Part shown: positions 19,053-28,164 of the stretch, piece after piece | How positions within the stretch are numbered: position 1 is the stretch's first letter | Layout: each line of letters begins with the position of its first letter | Assembly: GCF_003326475.1 (NCBI RefSeq) | Contig: NZ_JPWA01000041.1 | Span: 1 to 39,539 of the forward strand | Reading direction: 5' to 3' | From: Thalassospira xianhensis MCCC 1A02616 | GTDB lineage: Bacteria; Pseudomonadota; Alphaproteobacteria; Rhodospirillales; Thalassospiraceae | DNA length: 39,539 nucleotides | Notes under the pieces: model-generated | The model's database searches: none | What the model was told of the DNA's origin: nothing | The model's input: only the letters and a program-made list of their open reading frames with translations | Program-made: the position numbers and the translations under genes

Positions 19053-20768
19053 ATGAACGAACAACGTAACCTGTGGATTGCGATTGCAGCTTCGGTCGCA
19101 ATCCTTGTCGGGTTCCAATTCTTTTTCGCTCCCGAACCTGCGCCGCAGGATCGAGAAGCGCAAGTTCGCGAACAACTTGACGTCAATGGCAATATTGCAC
19201 CGCAGACTGCCTCGAACGTGCCCAGCGTACCAGGTGGTGCAGCACCGGCGGCTCCGGTCGTCAACCGCGACGCAGCACTTGCAAAAGCTCCGCGTATCAA
19301 GATTGAAACCCCGCGCGTCGAGGGTTCGATCCGTCTGGTTGGTGGCGTGATTGACGACATCCAGTTGCAGGATTACCGCGAGACCGAAGAACCGGACAGC
19401 CCGCTGATCCACGTTCTGAACCCGACTGGTAGCGACAATGCGTACTTTGCCGAATTCGGCTGGGTTGCCGCAGACAGGTCGGTCAGTGTTCCGAACAGCG
19501 ATACCCAGTGGACGGCAAGCTCCAACGAGCTTACCCCGTCAAAACCGGTAACGCTGAGCTGGAACAACGGCAGCGGCCTGACCTTCAACCGCGAGATTTC
19601 GATCGACGACAATTATATGTTCTCGATCAAGCAGTCGGTGAAAAACGACAGCGGTTCGGATGTTACGCTGTATCCGTACGGCCTGATTTCGCGCAAGGGC
19701 AAGCCGACCACGGCAGGGTTCTATATCCTGCATGAAGGTCCGCTTGGCGTCATTGACGGCACCCTGACGGAAATCGATTATGACGATCTTGCCGAAGACG
19801 GTGCCGTGGAAAAGAAAACCACTGGCGGCTGGCTTGGCATTACCGACAAATACTGGCTGGTTGCGCTTGCGCCGTCCTCGGACGAGGCACTGACCACGCG
19901 TTTCAGCCATCATGTTGCCGAGAATTCCGACAAGTACCAGACGGATTATCTTGGCGCGGCCCGCACGGTTGCGGCCGGTTCCGAAGCCGCTTCGGAAACC
20001 CGTCTGTTTGCCGGTGCCAAGGAAGTGTCGCTTCTTGATCAGTATGCCAATGACTATGGTATTACGAATTTCGACCTCGCGATTGATTTCGGCTGGTTCT
20101 ACTTCCTGACCAAACCGTTCTTCCTGTTCCTGCAGTGGCTCAACCATCTGGTGGGCAACTTCGGCGTTTCCATCCTGATCTTCACGGTCCTTGTGAAGGC
20201 GGTGATGTATCCGTTGGCCAACAAGTCGTACAAATCCATGAGTGCGATGAAAAAACTGCAGCCGCAAATCACCAAGATGCGCGAGCAGTTCAAGGATGAC
20301 CGTCAGCGTCAGCAGCAGGAAATGATGGCGCTTTACAAGCGCGAGAAGATCAACCCGGCATCGGGTTGCCTGCCGATCGTGGTCCAGATTCCGGTGTTCT
20401 TCGCACTTTACAAGGTGCTGTTCGTGAACATCGAAATGCGCCACGCACCGTTCTTTGGCTGGATTCAGGACCTTTCGGCACCGGATCCGACCTCGCTGTT
20501 CAATCTGTTTGGCCTGATCCCGTGGGATCCGCCGCAGATGCTGATGATCGGTGTATGGCCGCTGATCATGGGGATCACCATGTTCCTGCAGCAGAAACTG
20601 AACCCGGCACCGGCTGATCCGACGCAGGCCAAGATCATGATGTTCCTGCCGCTGATCTTTACCTTCATGCTGGCAAGCTTCCCGGCGGGTCTTGTGATCT
20701 ACTGGGCATGGAACAACCTGCTGTCGATCGCACAACAGCGTTACATCATGTACAAAATGGGGATTTGA
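19053..20768 (+). CDS. yidC: Membrane protein insertase YidC (Oxa1 family)
   Basis: The 571-residue inner-membrane insertase has an N-terminal anchor (NLWIAIAASVAILVGFQFFF), a large periplasmic beta-domain (about 60-340), and the conserved C-terminal five-helix core. Signatures in the core include NFGVSILIFTVLVKAVMYPL, NPASGCLPIVVQIPVFFALY and GLVIYWAWNNLLSIAQQ. It inserts small membrane proteins alone or with SecYEG. Length is normal for proteobacteria. A Shine-Dalgarno (AAAGAGG) precedes ATG 19053. Confidence 0.97.
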   Translation: MNEQRNLWIAIAASVAILVGFQFFFAPEPAPQDREAQVREQLDVNGNIAPQTASNVPSVPGGAAPAAPVVNRDAALAKAPRIKIETPRVEGSIRLVGGVIDDIQLQDYRETEEPDSPLIHVLNPTGSDNAYFAEFGWVAADRSVSVPNSDTQWTASSNELTPSKPVTLSWNNGSGLTFNREISIDDNYMFSIKQSVKNDSGSDVTLYPYGLISRKGKPTTAGFYILHEGPLGVIDGTLTEIDYDDLAEDGAVEKKTTGGWLGITDKYWLVALAPSSDEALTTRFSHHVAENSDKYQTDYLGAARTVAAGSEAASETRLFAGAKEVSLLDQYANDYGITNFDLAIDFGWFYFLTKPFFLFLQWLNHLVGNFGVSILIFTVLVKAVMYPLANKSYKSMSAMKKLQPQITKMREQFKDDRQRQQQEMMALYKREKINPASGCLPIVVQIPVFFALYKVLFVNIEMRHAPFFGWIQDLSAPDPTSLFNLFGLIPWDPPQMLMIGVWPLIMGITMFLQQKLNPAPADPTQAKIMMFLPLIFTFMLASFPAGLVIYWAWNNLLSIAQQRYIMYKMGI

Positions 20769-20780
20769 TCCCCATCCTCT

Positions 20781-20807
20781 CCGCGGGGCGGGCAACCGTC
20801 CCCGCGG
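20781..20807 (+). other. GC-rich intercistronic hairpin between yidC and engB
   Basis: CCGCGGGG (20781-20788) pairs with CCCCGCGG (20800-20807), and CGG (20789-20791) with CCG (20796-20798), around a GCAA tetraloop with one bulged T. No T-tract follows, so it is more likely an mRNA-stabilising or processing element than a terminator. Confidence 0.5.
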
Positions 20808-20823
20808 GGCTCAAGGAACGACA

Positions 20824-21486
20824 ATGACCGAAGAAAAATTGCCATCGGCAACTGCAATCCCGACATTTGAATCGGCTCAGATCGAAGCCGGGCGGAAACT
20901 GTTTTCCCGCCCGGTTACTTTCATGTTGGGGGTGGCGCAACTCGAACAATTGCCGCCCGAAGACAAGATCGAAATCTGCCTTGCCGGGCGATCCAATGTC
21001 GGGAAGTCCAGCCTTTTTAATGCCATAACCGGGCGTAAGGATATGGCCCGGACGTCGAACACGCCCGGCCGTACCCAGCAGCTGAACTATTTCGATCTGG
21101 ATGGGGCGCTTAATATCGTCGACCTGCCGGGCTATGGATTTGCCAAGGCCCCCAAGGATATCGTCGATACATGGCAGAATGTGATCAAACAATATCTGCG
21201 CGGACGGGTAACGTTGCGGCGTGTGTTTGTTTTGATCGATTCCCGGCACGGCTTTATGAAGGCCGATCTTGAAATGATGAAGATGCTTGATGAGGCAGCG
21301 GTGTCTTATCAGATCGTTCTGACCAAGGCCGACAAGCTTAAAAAAGGTCAGATGGAAAAACGCATTCGCGAAGTGGTCGAAGCGGTGAAAAAACACCCCG
21401 CAGCCCTGTCGCAGCTTTTTGCGACATCAAGCGAAAAAGGCACCGGCCTTGAAGCGCTTCGCGCGGAAATCGCAACGCTGCTATAA
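20824..21486 (+). CDS. engB: Ribosome biogenesis GTPase (YihA/YsxC)
   Basis: The 220-residue small GTPase needed for large-subunit assembly shows G1 GRSNVGKSS, the following NTPGRTQQLN switch, G3 DLPGYG, G4 TKADK and a final ATSSEKG G5 loop. N-terminal about 40 residues are a short family-variable extension. ATG 20824 follows AAGGA. Located between yidC and argB, a frequent alphaproteobacterial order. Confidence 0.96.
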   Translation: MTEEKLPSATAIPTFESAQIEAGRKLFSRPVTFMLGVAQLEQLPPEDKIEICLAGRSNVGKSSLFNAITGRKDMARTSNTPGRTQQLNYFDLDGALNIVDLPGYGFAKAPKDIVDTWQNVIKQYLRGRVTLRRVFVLIDSRHGFMKADLEMMKMLDEAAVSYQIVLTKADKLKKGQMEKRIREVVEAVKKHPAALSQLFATSSEKGTGLEALRAEIATLL

Positions 21487-21523
21487 TCACCCGATAGCGC
21501 TCGTATAACATTGGGGAAAAGAC

Positions 21524-22453
21524 ATGAACGAAGAAGTCCGTTCTGAAGAAGAAAACTCGGAGTCCAACGCTTACCGGACATTGGCACGCGCCAAGGTCCT
21601 GTCCGAGGCTCTTCCCTATATGCGACGCTATAACGGTCAGACGATCGTGGTCAAGTATGGCGGGCACGCAATGGGCGACCCGGAACTGGCACGCCTGTTT
21701 GCCCAGGATATGGTGCTGTTAAAGCAGGTCGGGATGAACCCGATTGTGGTTCATGGCGGCGGCCCACAGATCGGTCAGATGCTGAAAGAGCTTAACATCC
21801 AGTCCGAATTTGTTGACGGCCTTCGCGTGACCGATCAGCAGACCATCGACGTTGTCGAAATGGTTCTGGCTGGCAAGATCAACAAGGAAATCGTTTCGAA
21901 CATCAACCGAGCCGGGGGTGTCAGTGTCGGCCTGTGCGGCAAGGATGCCCATCTGATCAAGGCGCGCAAACTGCAACGCACCAAGCGCGATCCCGAAAGC
22001 AATATCGAGAAGGTCCTTGATCTGGGCTTTGTCGGTGAACCGGTCGAAGTCAATCCGCATGTGCTTGATTGCTTCATCAATACCGACATTATTCCGGTAA
22101 TTGCACCGATAGGGGTTGGTGAAGACGGTCAGACATACAATATCAATGCTGATACGGCTGCCGGTGCCATTGCACAGGCTGTCGGTGCCCGTCGCCTTTA
22201 TATGCTGACTGATGTCAAAGGTATCCTTGATGCCGACAAGCAACTGGTGCGTGACGCGGATATCGATAGCATCAATGCAATGATTGCCGATGGCACGATC
22301 CAGGGCGGTATGATCCCGAAAACGGAAACCTGCATGGATGCAGTCCGCAATGGGGTAGAGGCCGCGGTAATTGTCGATGGTCGTGCCCCGCATGCGGTCT
22401 TGCTGGAACTGTTTACCGAACGCGGTGCCGGTACAATGATCCGGGGCGGCTGA
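21524..22453 (+). CDS. argB: Acetylglutamate kinase
   Basis: This 309-residue amino-acid kinase phosphorylates N-acetyl-L-glutamate in arginine biosynthesis (second step). Visible features are the KYGGHAMGD phosphate-binding lysine loop, VHGGGPQIG, the substrate site [12 protein letters not shown], the [12 protein letters not shown] segment and LTDVKGI. The N-terminal extension (about 25 residues before [16 protein letters not shown]) is typical of arginine-sensitive hexameric enzymes. It follows engB by 37 bases and probably shares its transcript. Confidence 0.97.
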   Translation: MNEEVRSEEENSESNAYRTLARAKVLSEALPYMRRYNGQTIVVKYGGHAMGDPELARLFAQDMVLLKQVGMNPIVVHGGGPQIGQMLKELNIQSEFVDGLRVTDQQTIDVVEMVLAGKINKEIVSNINRAGGVSVGLCGKDAHLIKARKLQRTKRDPESNIEKVLDLGFVGEPVEVNPHVLDCFINTDIIPVIAPIGVGEDGQTYNINADTAAGAIAQAVGARRLYMLTDVKGILDADKQLVRDADIDSINAMIADGTIQGGMIPKTETCMDAVRNGVEAAVIVDGRAPHAVLLELFTERGAGTMIRGG

Positions 22454-22463
22454 TTTCAGCCGC
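22446..22463 (+). other. Small hairpin spanning the argB stop codon
   Basis: GCGGCTGA (22446-22453, including the TGA stop) pairs with TCAGCCGC (22456-22463). There is no downstream T-tract. It may be a weak transcript end or an RNA-stability element. The rest of the gap to the GGDEF gene (to 22606) holds a lone TATAAT at 22573-22578 without a good -35. Confidence 0.35.
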
Positions 22464-22606
22464 TCAAGGTGTAGACTGCCGACAGATTACCATTACGGAT
22501 GAGTGGTCCAGACTCGCAGATTAGGCTATGTTCTTCACGAGCAAACGCCTCTGCGGGCCTAGGGCTCTGAAATATAATGGGTAAATAAAAAGGCGGAGCA
22601 CCCGTT

Positions 22607-23632
22607 GTGACAACGACGGATCATCATGTTTCCAAACACTGGGACTATGCCAAGGCAACGCTTGATGCCCTGCGCGATCATGGCCTGAGACCAACCCCCG
22701 AACTTTATCATGTCTGGTTTGTCTATTACGCAGAAGAAAACCCCGAAATTCTGCGGGTTATCGACGCGGTAAAGGCAAGTGGCGAGGCAATCGGCGAAGA
22801 AACGCTGCTACAACTTTATTACCGGTATATCTTTGACCGCCAGGCCGCCGATTTTCTTCAGCGCGGCATGGAAGATTTTTCCGATGTTGTCGAAAACAGC
22901 GATGCCAGCCTGACAAGTACGCGTGACGAACTGCGCGTTTATGGCGATGTGCTGGGCAAAGCCGAAGAATCTCTGCTAGCTGGTGAAAAGGTCGCAGAGG
23001 TAATTCACAATGTTGCGCTGCATACCGGCCGGATGCAAACGACGGTCGAAAGCCTGCATGAACAGCTTGGCGACTATCTGAAGACAATCACCCATCTGCA
23101 ACGTGAACTGCATGAAACCCGCGAACGATCCTACACCGATGGCCTGACCCGTGTTTCCAATCGGATGCATTTCGAGGAAACCCTGGCCAGTTGCTGCGTT
23201 GAGTTTGACACCGGCAACATTGACGAACCATTTTGCGTGATGATGGTCGATCTTGATCAGTTCAAGGTGGTGAATGACAAATATGGTCACCGGATCGGCG
23301 ATGAAATCCTTGTCCTGATCGCATCCATGATCAAGGCAAACACCAAGGGCCGCGATCTGGTGGCGCGCTATGGCGGGGACGAGTTTGCCATCCTGTTGCC
23401 CCAGACGCCGCTTAAGGATGCGATGCTGTTGGCCGAGGATATGAGCAAGCGCATCGCCGCCCGAGAAGTACGTGCCAAATCCAGCGGAACGTCGTTCGGT
23501 CACATGACGGTTTCGGTTGGTGTGGCCGAATACGTGAAGGGCGAAGGAGCTGCCAAGGTCGTTGATCGGGCCGATAATGCGCTCTATCGGGCGAAAAAGA
23601 ACGGCCGCAATCGTAACTTCGCTGCCGAATAG
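22607..23632 (+). CDS. GGDEF diguanylate cyclase
   Basis: The 341-residue protein has an N-terminal all-helical region (about 1-175) with no transmembrane segment, ending in a coiled coil (HLQRELHETRERSYTDGLT), and a C-terminal GGDEF domain. The active-site loop is intact (RYGGDEF, 254-260), and the metal/substrate segment MMVDLDQFKVVNDKYGH is conserved, so it should make cyclic di-GMP from two GTP. The inhibitory RxxD site is KGRD here (247-250), with Lys in place of Arg, which may weaken product feedback. The N-terminus resembles helical regions found in other alphaproteobacterial GGDEF proteins; its ligand is unknown. The start is GTG 22607 after GGCGGAG (22592-22598). Confidence 0.88.
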   Translation: MTTTDHHVSKHWDYAKATLDALRDHGLRPTPELYHVWFVYYAEENPEILRVIDAVKASGEAIGEETLLQLYYRYIFDRQAADFLQRGMEDFSDVVENSDASLTSTRDELRVYGDVLGKAEESLLAGEKVAEVIHNVALHTGRMQTTVESLHEQLGDYLKTITHLQRELHETRERSYTDGLTRVSNRMHFEETLASCCVEFDTGNIDEPFCVMMVDLDQFKVVNDKYGHRIGDEILVLIASMIKANTKGRDLVARYGGDEFAILLPQTPLKDAMLLAEDMSKRIAAREVRAKSSGTSFGHMTVSVGVAEYVKGEGAAKVVDRADNALYRAKKNGRNRNFAAE

Positions 23633-23714
23633 CCTGCCCGACCCGTTCGGTGCATGCGTGCCATGAACCGGCCAGACTTGCATTAAAACTGCTAAAAGCG
23701 TATGTAACCAGCGC

Positions 23715-23739
23715 CCGGCAAGGCGATTGAGCTTGCCGG
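23715..23739 (+). other. Inverted repeat between the GGDEF gene and mtaB
   Basis: CCGGCAAG (23715-23722) pairs with CTTGCCGG (23732-23739) across a 9-base loop. There is no T-tract. It could end the GGDEF transcript or be leader structure for mtaB. It argues against a mtaB start in this region (a TTG at 23727 falls in the loop). Confidence 0.35.
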
Positions 23740-23825
23740 ACGTTCCGTACTGGCAGCAGGCAAATCATTGGCTGGCGCCGACGGAAGTGTTTTCCAAACC
23801 GGAATGGATGATTAAAAGGGCGAGC

Positions 23826-25073
23826 ATGACAGAGCCGCGCGTCGTTACATTTGGTTGTCGCCTGAACACCTATGAATCCGAGGTGATGCGCGACCATGCC
23901 AAAAATGCCGGTCTTGATGATGCGATCATTATCAATACATGCGCGGTTACGACCGAGGCAGAACGCCAGGCCCGCCAAAGCATCCGTCGCCTGCGTCGTG
24001 AAAACCCCAATGCCAAGATTTTCGTGACCGGCTGTGCTGTTCAGGTCAATCCCGACAAATTTGCCAAAATGACCGAGATCGACCGCATCTTTGGCAATGA
24101 TGCCAAGATGAAGGCCGAAACCTTCCTGATGCCCGAACATGAACGTGTTGTCGTGAACGACATCATGTCGGTCGAGGAAACCGCAAGCCATCTGGTTTCA
24201 GGCTTCGAAGGCCGTGCACGCGCCTTTGTGCAGGTCCAGAACGGCTGTGATCATCGCTGCACATTCTGCATCATCCCGTTTGGTCGCGGCAATTCGCGCA
24301 GCGTGCCGATGGGCGAGATTGTGACGCAGGTACGCGAACTGGTCGCCAACGGTTACGGCGAAGTGGTTCTGACCGGGGTGGATATTACGTCCTATGGTCA
24401 TGATCTGCCGGGCAAGCCGACATTGGGGCAGATGGCGCGCCGTCTTCTGGCGCAGGTGCCCGAACTGCCGCGCCTGCGGATTTCATCGATTGACCCGGTC
24501 GAGGTCGACGAGGATATCTTCCGCCTGATTGAAACCGAACCACGCCTGATGCCGCATATGCATATCAGCCTTCAGGCGGGTGACGACATGGTGCTCAAAC
24601 GCATGAAACGTCGCCATCTGCGTCAGGATGTGATCGATTTCTGTGACAAGGTCCGTGCACTTCGCGCCGATGTGACCTTCGGGGCGGATATCATTGCCGG
24701 TTTCCCGACCGAAACCGATGAAATGGCGGAAAATACCCTGCGTCTTGTCGATGAATGCGGCCTGATTTACCTGCATGTGTTTCCCTATTCCGCCCGTCCG
24801 GGAACGCCAGCCGCGCGTATGCCCCAGGTGCCCAAGGATATCCGCAAGGAACGCGCAGGCGCGCTTCGTGATGCCGGTGAAATTCAGTTGAACAATTTCC
24901 TGAAATCACGCATCGGCCTGACCGAAAATGTGTTGGTGGAAAAGGAAAATACCGGACATACGGAGCATTTTGCTCCCGTTACGCTGGATCGCGTGATAGA
25001 ACCGGGCACAATTGCAAAGGCCAAAGTCATTGGCGTTGAAGACGGAAAATTGAAAGCGGAGCTTGCGGGATGA
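23826..25073 (+). CDS. mtaB: tRNA (t6A37 C2) methylthiotransferase, radical SAM
   Basis: The 415-residue enzyme adds a methylthio group to threonylcarbamoyl-adenosine 37 of ANN-decoding tRNAs. The N-terminal domain carries three iron-sulfur cysteines, C11 (FGCRLN), C39 (NTCAVT) and C70 (TGCAVQ). The radical-SAM motif is CDHRCTFC (C141, C145, C148), followed by HISLQAGDD and GADIIAGFPTET. The end looks like a TRAM RNA-binding domain. FGCRLN distinguishes MtaB from MiaB and RimO. The frame is open further upstream to a TTG at 23727. ATG 23826 is preferred because family homology begins here and AGGGCGAG precedes it. It overlaps ftsY by ATGA. Confidence 0.93.
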   Translation: MTEPRVVTFGCRLNTYESEVMRDHAKNAGLDDAIIINTCAVTTEAERQARQSIRRLRRENPNAKIFVTGCAVQVNPDKFAKMTEIDRIFGNDAKMKAETFLMPEHERVVVNDIMSVEETASHLVSGFEGRARAFVQVQNGCDHRCTFCIIPFGRGNSRSVPMGEIVTQVRELVANGYGEVVLTGVDITSYGHDLPGKPTLGQMARRLLAQVPELPRLRISSIDPVEVDEDIFRLIETEPRLMPHMHISLQAGDDMVLKRMKRRHLRQDVIDFCDKVRALRADVTFGADIIAGFPTETDEMAENTLRLVDECGLIYLHVFPYSARPGTPAARMPQVPKDIRKERAGALRDAGEIQLNNFLKSRIGLTENVLVEKENTGHTEHFAPVTLDRVIEPGTIAKAKVIGVEDGKLKAELAG

Positions 25074-26005
25074 GTGAAGAGGGGAAAAAAAGCTGGTTTG
25101 CCCGACTGAAAGACGGGTTGAAACGCTCCTCCTCGAAACTGACCACCGGGATTGCAGATATCTTCACCAAGCGCCGTCTCGATGACGATGCGCTTGAAGA
25201 ATTCGAAGATCTGCTGATCACATCAGATCTGGGTGTCACCACGGCAGCAAAACTGGGCGCAGAATTGTCGCGGACTCGTTTCGACAAGGAAGTCGATCCC
25301 GCCGAGGTTCAGGAATTCATCGCCACCGAAGTCGCCAAAATCCTTGAACCCGTGGCAAAGCCGCTGGTGATTGATGCGACCAAAAAGCCCCATGTGATCC
25401 TTGTGGTTGGCGTTAATGGATCGGGCAAAACGACCACAATCGGAAAGCTTGCCAAAACCTATCGCGATCAGGGGCTTAAGGTCATGATGGCGGCGGGCGA
25501 TACATTCCGTGCTGCTGCTGTTGAACAGCTTAAAGTCTGGGGCGAACGTACCGGTTGCCCGGTGATTGCGCGTGATACCGGGGCCGATGCAGCCGGTCTT
25601 GCCTTTGATGCGATTGATCAGGCCAAGCGCGAAGGTTATGACCTTTTGCTGATCGATACAGCCGGGCGTTTACAGAACAAGGCGCATCTGATGGACGAAC
25701 TTAAGAAAATCGTGCGCGTGATCCACAAGCGCGATGAAACCGCCCCGCATGATACGTTGCTGGTGCTTGATGCCACCACCGGACAGAATGCCCATTCCCA
25801 GGTCGAAGTCTTTTCCGAGGCAACCAGTGTTACCGGCCTGATCGTGACCAAGCTGGATGGCACGGCAAAGGGCGGCGTTGTTGTTGCATTGGCCGAGAAG
25901 TTTGGCAAACCGGTTCACGCGATCGGTGTTGGCGAAAGTGCCGAAGACCTTCGTCCGTTTGATGCAAAATCATTTGCCCGCAGTCTGGCCGGGCTCGAAG
26001 ACTGA
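25070..26005 (+). CDS. ftsY: Signal recognition particle receptor FtsY
   Basis: The 311-residue SRP GTPase docks ribosome-nascent-chain complexes at the SecYEG translocon. Motifs are G1 GVNGSGKT (114-121), DTFRAAA, DTAGR (196-200) and TKLDGTAKGG (260-269). The N-terminus is short, with only a brief basic amphipathic start (KKSWFARLKDGLKRSSSKL), lacking the long acidic A domain of E. coli FtsY, as is common in alphaproteobacteria. It overlaps mtaB by four bases. A strong bidirectional terminator follows. Confidence 0.96.
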   Translation: MSEEGKKSWFARLKDGLKRSSSKLTTGIADIFTKRRLDDDALEEFEDLLITSDLGVTTAAKLGAELSRTRFDKEVDPAEVQEFIATEVAKILEPVAKPLVIDATKKPHVILVVGVNGSGKTTTIGKLAKTYRDQGLKVMMAAGDTFRAAAVEQLKVWGERTGCPVIARDTGADAAGLAFDAIDQAKREGYDLLLIDTAGRLQNKAHLMDELKKIVRVIHKRDETAPHDTLLVLDATTGQNAHSQVEVFSEATSVTGLIVTKLDGTAKGGVVVALAEKFGKPVHAIGVGESAEDLRPFDAKSFARSLAGLED

Positions 26006-26024
26006 GGCCGCTAGGCATCAAATA

Positions 26025-26052
26025 AAAAAGGCGGGGGAAATCCCGCCTTTTT
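26025..26052. terminator. Bidirectional terminator between ftsY and the lipid kinase gene
   Basis: The stem GGCGGG (26030-26035) / CCCGCC (26042-26047) is extended by five A-T pairs (26025-26029 with 26048-26052), with A-tract and T-tract on opposite sides. This fits termination of both converging genes; the minus-strand stop at 26053 abuts it. Confidence 0.85.
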
Positions 26053-27411
26053 CTATGCTTGGAATTCATTCAGCCTTTGCTGCAAATCACCGATAAGCTG
26101 CTTCATATCCTTAAGGGGCGCGGATATGTCGCCCGGAATATCGTCAAGAGCACATAGATCGAGTGTTTTTCCGAGTTCTACGGACTGGTTTTTCAAACCC
26201 CGCGCAAGGCGCATATCGGCGTCAGTCAGCATCCATGACATTGCCCGGTCGCGTAACTGTTCCAGACTGTGCAAATCCGGATCGGGGGACGATGTCGGCA
26301 GGCCATAGGGCCGAAGGGCCAGTTCAAGACGGCGATTGATGTCACGCAGGCGATTGGCGGTATCGTGGCAGATCGCCTTCATTTTGTTGTCTGTGGCCAT
26401 GGGGTAAATGGCTGATAGCCGCAGCGAAAGGTCAAGCGCGTCGAGCGCAACGTCATTGACGATTTCCTGATCCTGAAACGATGCCGTGCGGTCCGTCTCG
26501 CCGTGAAAGGCGTTGGGGGCAAAAACCGGAAGAACCTTGGCCGCCAGGGTGAAGTGCGCAGGCAACTGGCTTATGATTTCGCCGTCGGCCAGAATGGGTT
26601 CACCTTCGCCACCCTCAAGGCGGATGTCGTCGCATTCCTGACTGATCGCATATGAGCTGTCATCGACCGAGCCAAACAGCAATTCAGCCGCAATATCCAT
26701 GCCCGACAATGTGTCGACATTGGCCTGAATGGCAAACATGTGAAGTTTGCCGTCATCAAGGCGTTTGTTTTCACGCGGACGCAAACCGCCGCCAAAATAC
26801 TGGCCATTGGTAACCGTCAACTGGCGCAGTTTCAGATTTCTTGCCGGATTGTCGCCACAGGTCACGCTCAGTTCCAGTGGTTTCATGTCGTTCCAGCTTT
26901 GCCAGTTGGCCACCGCATAGCTGATGGCCCCGGTCCAGCGTTTCAAATCCGGATCAATGCGTTTTCGGGCATCGGCAGGGACGCCGATACTGGCCGCATT
27001 CACAAAGCTTTTGCCATTGACCCGCCCGATATCAAGCATGGCTATCTGGCCATTGATTGCCGCGCGCGCGGCCTGAAGGATGTCGTCGGGAATATACAGG
27101 CTGCGGGCAAAATCGTTTGCCGTGCCAAGCGGCAGGGGAACCATCACCACGCCCGCCTCAATCACGGTATCGATAACCGCATTGATCGTGCCATCACCGC
27201 CGCCGATCACGACAATATCGCCCCGTTCGCAGGACGCGCTGATGAAGTCATTCATGGCGACGGGATCGTCACACAGTTCCAGTTCGGCCCTATAGCCGGC
27301 ATCCTCGAAAATGGCCCGCAATGGTTCTGCACCATTGTCCCGCCATGCATCGGGCACCTTGTGGCGTGTCAGAAGGATACATACCTTGCCTGTCAAATCA
27401 GTCGATTTCAC
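26053..27411 (-). CDS. Diacylglycerol/lipid kinase (DAGK catalytic family) with extra C-terminal helical domain
   Basis: The 452-residue protein has a clear DAGK catalytic domain: GGGDGTIN (70-77) and GTANDFARSL (96-105), then the second beta-rich lobe to about residue 300 (YegS/BmrU type). Such enzymes phosphorylate a lipid or a related alcohol with ATP. The last ~148 residues (305-452) are predicted helical, charged and without a family I recognise; typical YegS-type kinases end near 300. The open frame extends upstream to 27573 but crosses the dps terminator. The GTG at 27411, with GGAGG six bases upstream on the minus strand (27418-27422), is the chosen start. It is downstream of dps on the same strand. 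Confidence 0.82.
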   Translation of the reverse strand: MKSTDLTGKVCILLTRHKVPDAWRDNGAEPLRAIFEDAGYRAELELCDDPVAMNDFISASCERGDIVVIGGGDGTINAVIDTVIEAGVVMVPLPLGTANDFARSLYIPDDILQAARAAINGQIAMLDIGRVNGKSFVNAASIGVPADARKRIDPDLKRWTGAISYAVANWQSWNDMKPLELSVTCGDNPARNLKLRQLTVTNGQYFGGGLRPRENKRLDDGKLHMFAIQANVDTLSGMDIAAELLFGSVDDSSYAISQECDDIRLEGGEGEPILADGEIISQLPAHFTLAAKVLPVFAPNAFHGETDRTASFQDQEIVNDVALDALDLSLRLSAIYPMATDNKMKAICHDTANRLRDINRRLELALRPYGLPTSSPDPDLHSLEQLRDRAMSWMLTDADMRLARGLKNQSVELGKTLDLCALDDIPGDISAPLKDMKQLIGDLQQRLNEFQA

Positions 27412-27485
27412 CTTGGTGCCTCCAAAACAGGTGCGGGACTTGCTGGCTGTTACAGTGACCAAACAGAACGGCAAGATTGAGACGC

Positions 27486-27514
27486 AAAACCGGCGCCAAT
27501 CTGGCGCCGGTTTT
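27486..27514 (-). terminator. Terminator of dps
   Basis: A perfect 13-bp inverted repeat (27486-27498 with 27502-27514), A/T at its base and GC-rich within, with a 3-base loop, ten bases beyond the dps stop. It is symmetric, so it could work on both strands, but only dps reads into it. Confidence 0.8.
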
Positions 27515-27523
27515 GTGGGTGAT

Positions 27524-28027
27524 TTACGAAATGGTTGCGCGAAGCATCCATGCCGCTTCTTCATGAACGCCAATGCGTTCCGTCAGAAGGTCGGCAGTTT
27601 TGACATCTTCGGCTTCGTCGGCCTCTGCCACGCCATCACGCAACAGGCGCGACAAGCTATCATGGTCTTCGACCAGTTCCTTGACCATGTCATTGGCCGG
27701 AAGAAGCTTGGTCTGATCCTTGATCACAGAATTTTCGATCATTTCGGCCAGACCGACAGGCGCCTGAAAACCGATTGCACGAATGCGCTCTGCCATGTCG
27801 TCAATCGCTTCGTTCAGGTCCTCATATTGCTCTTCGGTCATTTTATGCAGCGAATAGAAGGCCGGACCGACCACGTTCCAGTGGACACCACGCGTTTTGG
27901 CATACAGTACGTGCGACGAGCCAATGATCTTGGTCAGCATCTTGGCCAGTTCGCGACGGTCTTTGCGGTCGACACCGGTCTTGATCGGAAATTCTTTCGC
28001 AACACTCTGCATACTGCTACGTGCCAT
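27524..28027 (-). CDS. dps: Dps ferritin-like DNA-protection protein
   Basis: The 167-residue Dps assembles into dodecamers that oxidise and store iron and shield DNA. The ferroxidase residues keep the family spacing: H49, H61, D76 and E80 (HW, then SLHKMTEEQYEDLNEAIDDMAERIRAIG). The N-terminus is short and moderately basic. ATG 28027 follows AGGAG on the minus strand; an internal Met lies at residue 6. Its upstream region holds a GGAAC-N16-CGTT promoter (28118-28142, minus), predicting control by the EcfG general stress sigma, which fits Dps biology. Confidence 0.95.
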   Translation of the reverse strand: MARSSMQSVAKEFPIKTGVDRKDRRELAKMLTKIIGSSHVLYAKTRGVHWNVVGPAFYSLHKMTEEQYEDLNEAIDDMAERIRAIGFQAPVGLAEMIENSVIKDQTKLLPANDMVKELVEDHDSLSRLLRDGVAEADEAEDVKTADLLTERIGVHEEAAWMLRATIS

Positions 28028-28117
28028 TTGTAACTCCTGTATTTCTTTTCACGTTCTGTCGCTCTGACCTCAGCCCGTAGAAGGGTGGTCGTCTATATCC
28101 CGAACGCTTGCTCTTGA

Positions 28118-28142
28118 AACGTCACCAGAAGGAGAAAGTTCC
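28118..28142 (-). promoter_or_regulatory. EcfG-type general-stress promoter for dps
   Basis: Read on the minus strand: GGAAC (28138-28142), exactly 16 bases, CGTT (28118-28121). This matches the consensus GGAAC-N16/17-CGTT of alphaproteobacterial EcfG sigma factors. The predicted start gives a leader of about 80 bases before the dps ATG. Confidence 0.75.
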
Positions 28143-28164
28143 AGAAATTAAAATCAACACAATT

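Noticed and set aside
23727..23825. N-terminal extension of mtaB from a TTG start
   Set aside because: The TTG lies in the loop of an inverted repeat, the 33 extra residues do not resemble the family, and ATG 23826 has a good ribosome-binding site directly before FGCRLN.
27412..27573. N-terminal extension of the lipid kinase
   Set aside because: It would cross the 13-bp dps terminator hairpin; GTG 27411 with GGAGG at the right distance is better.
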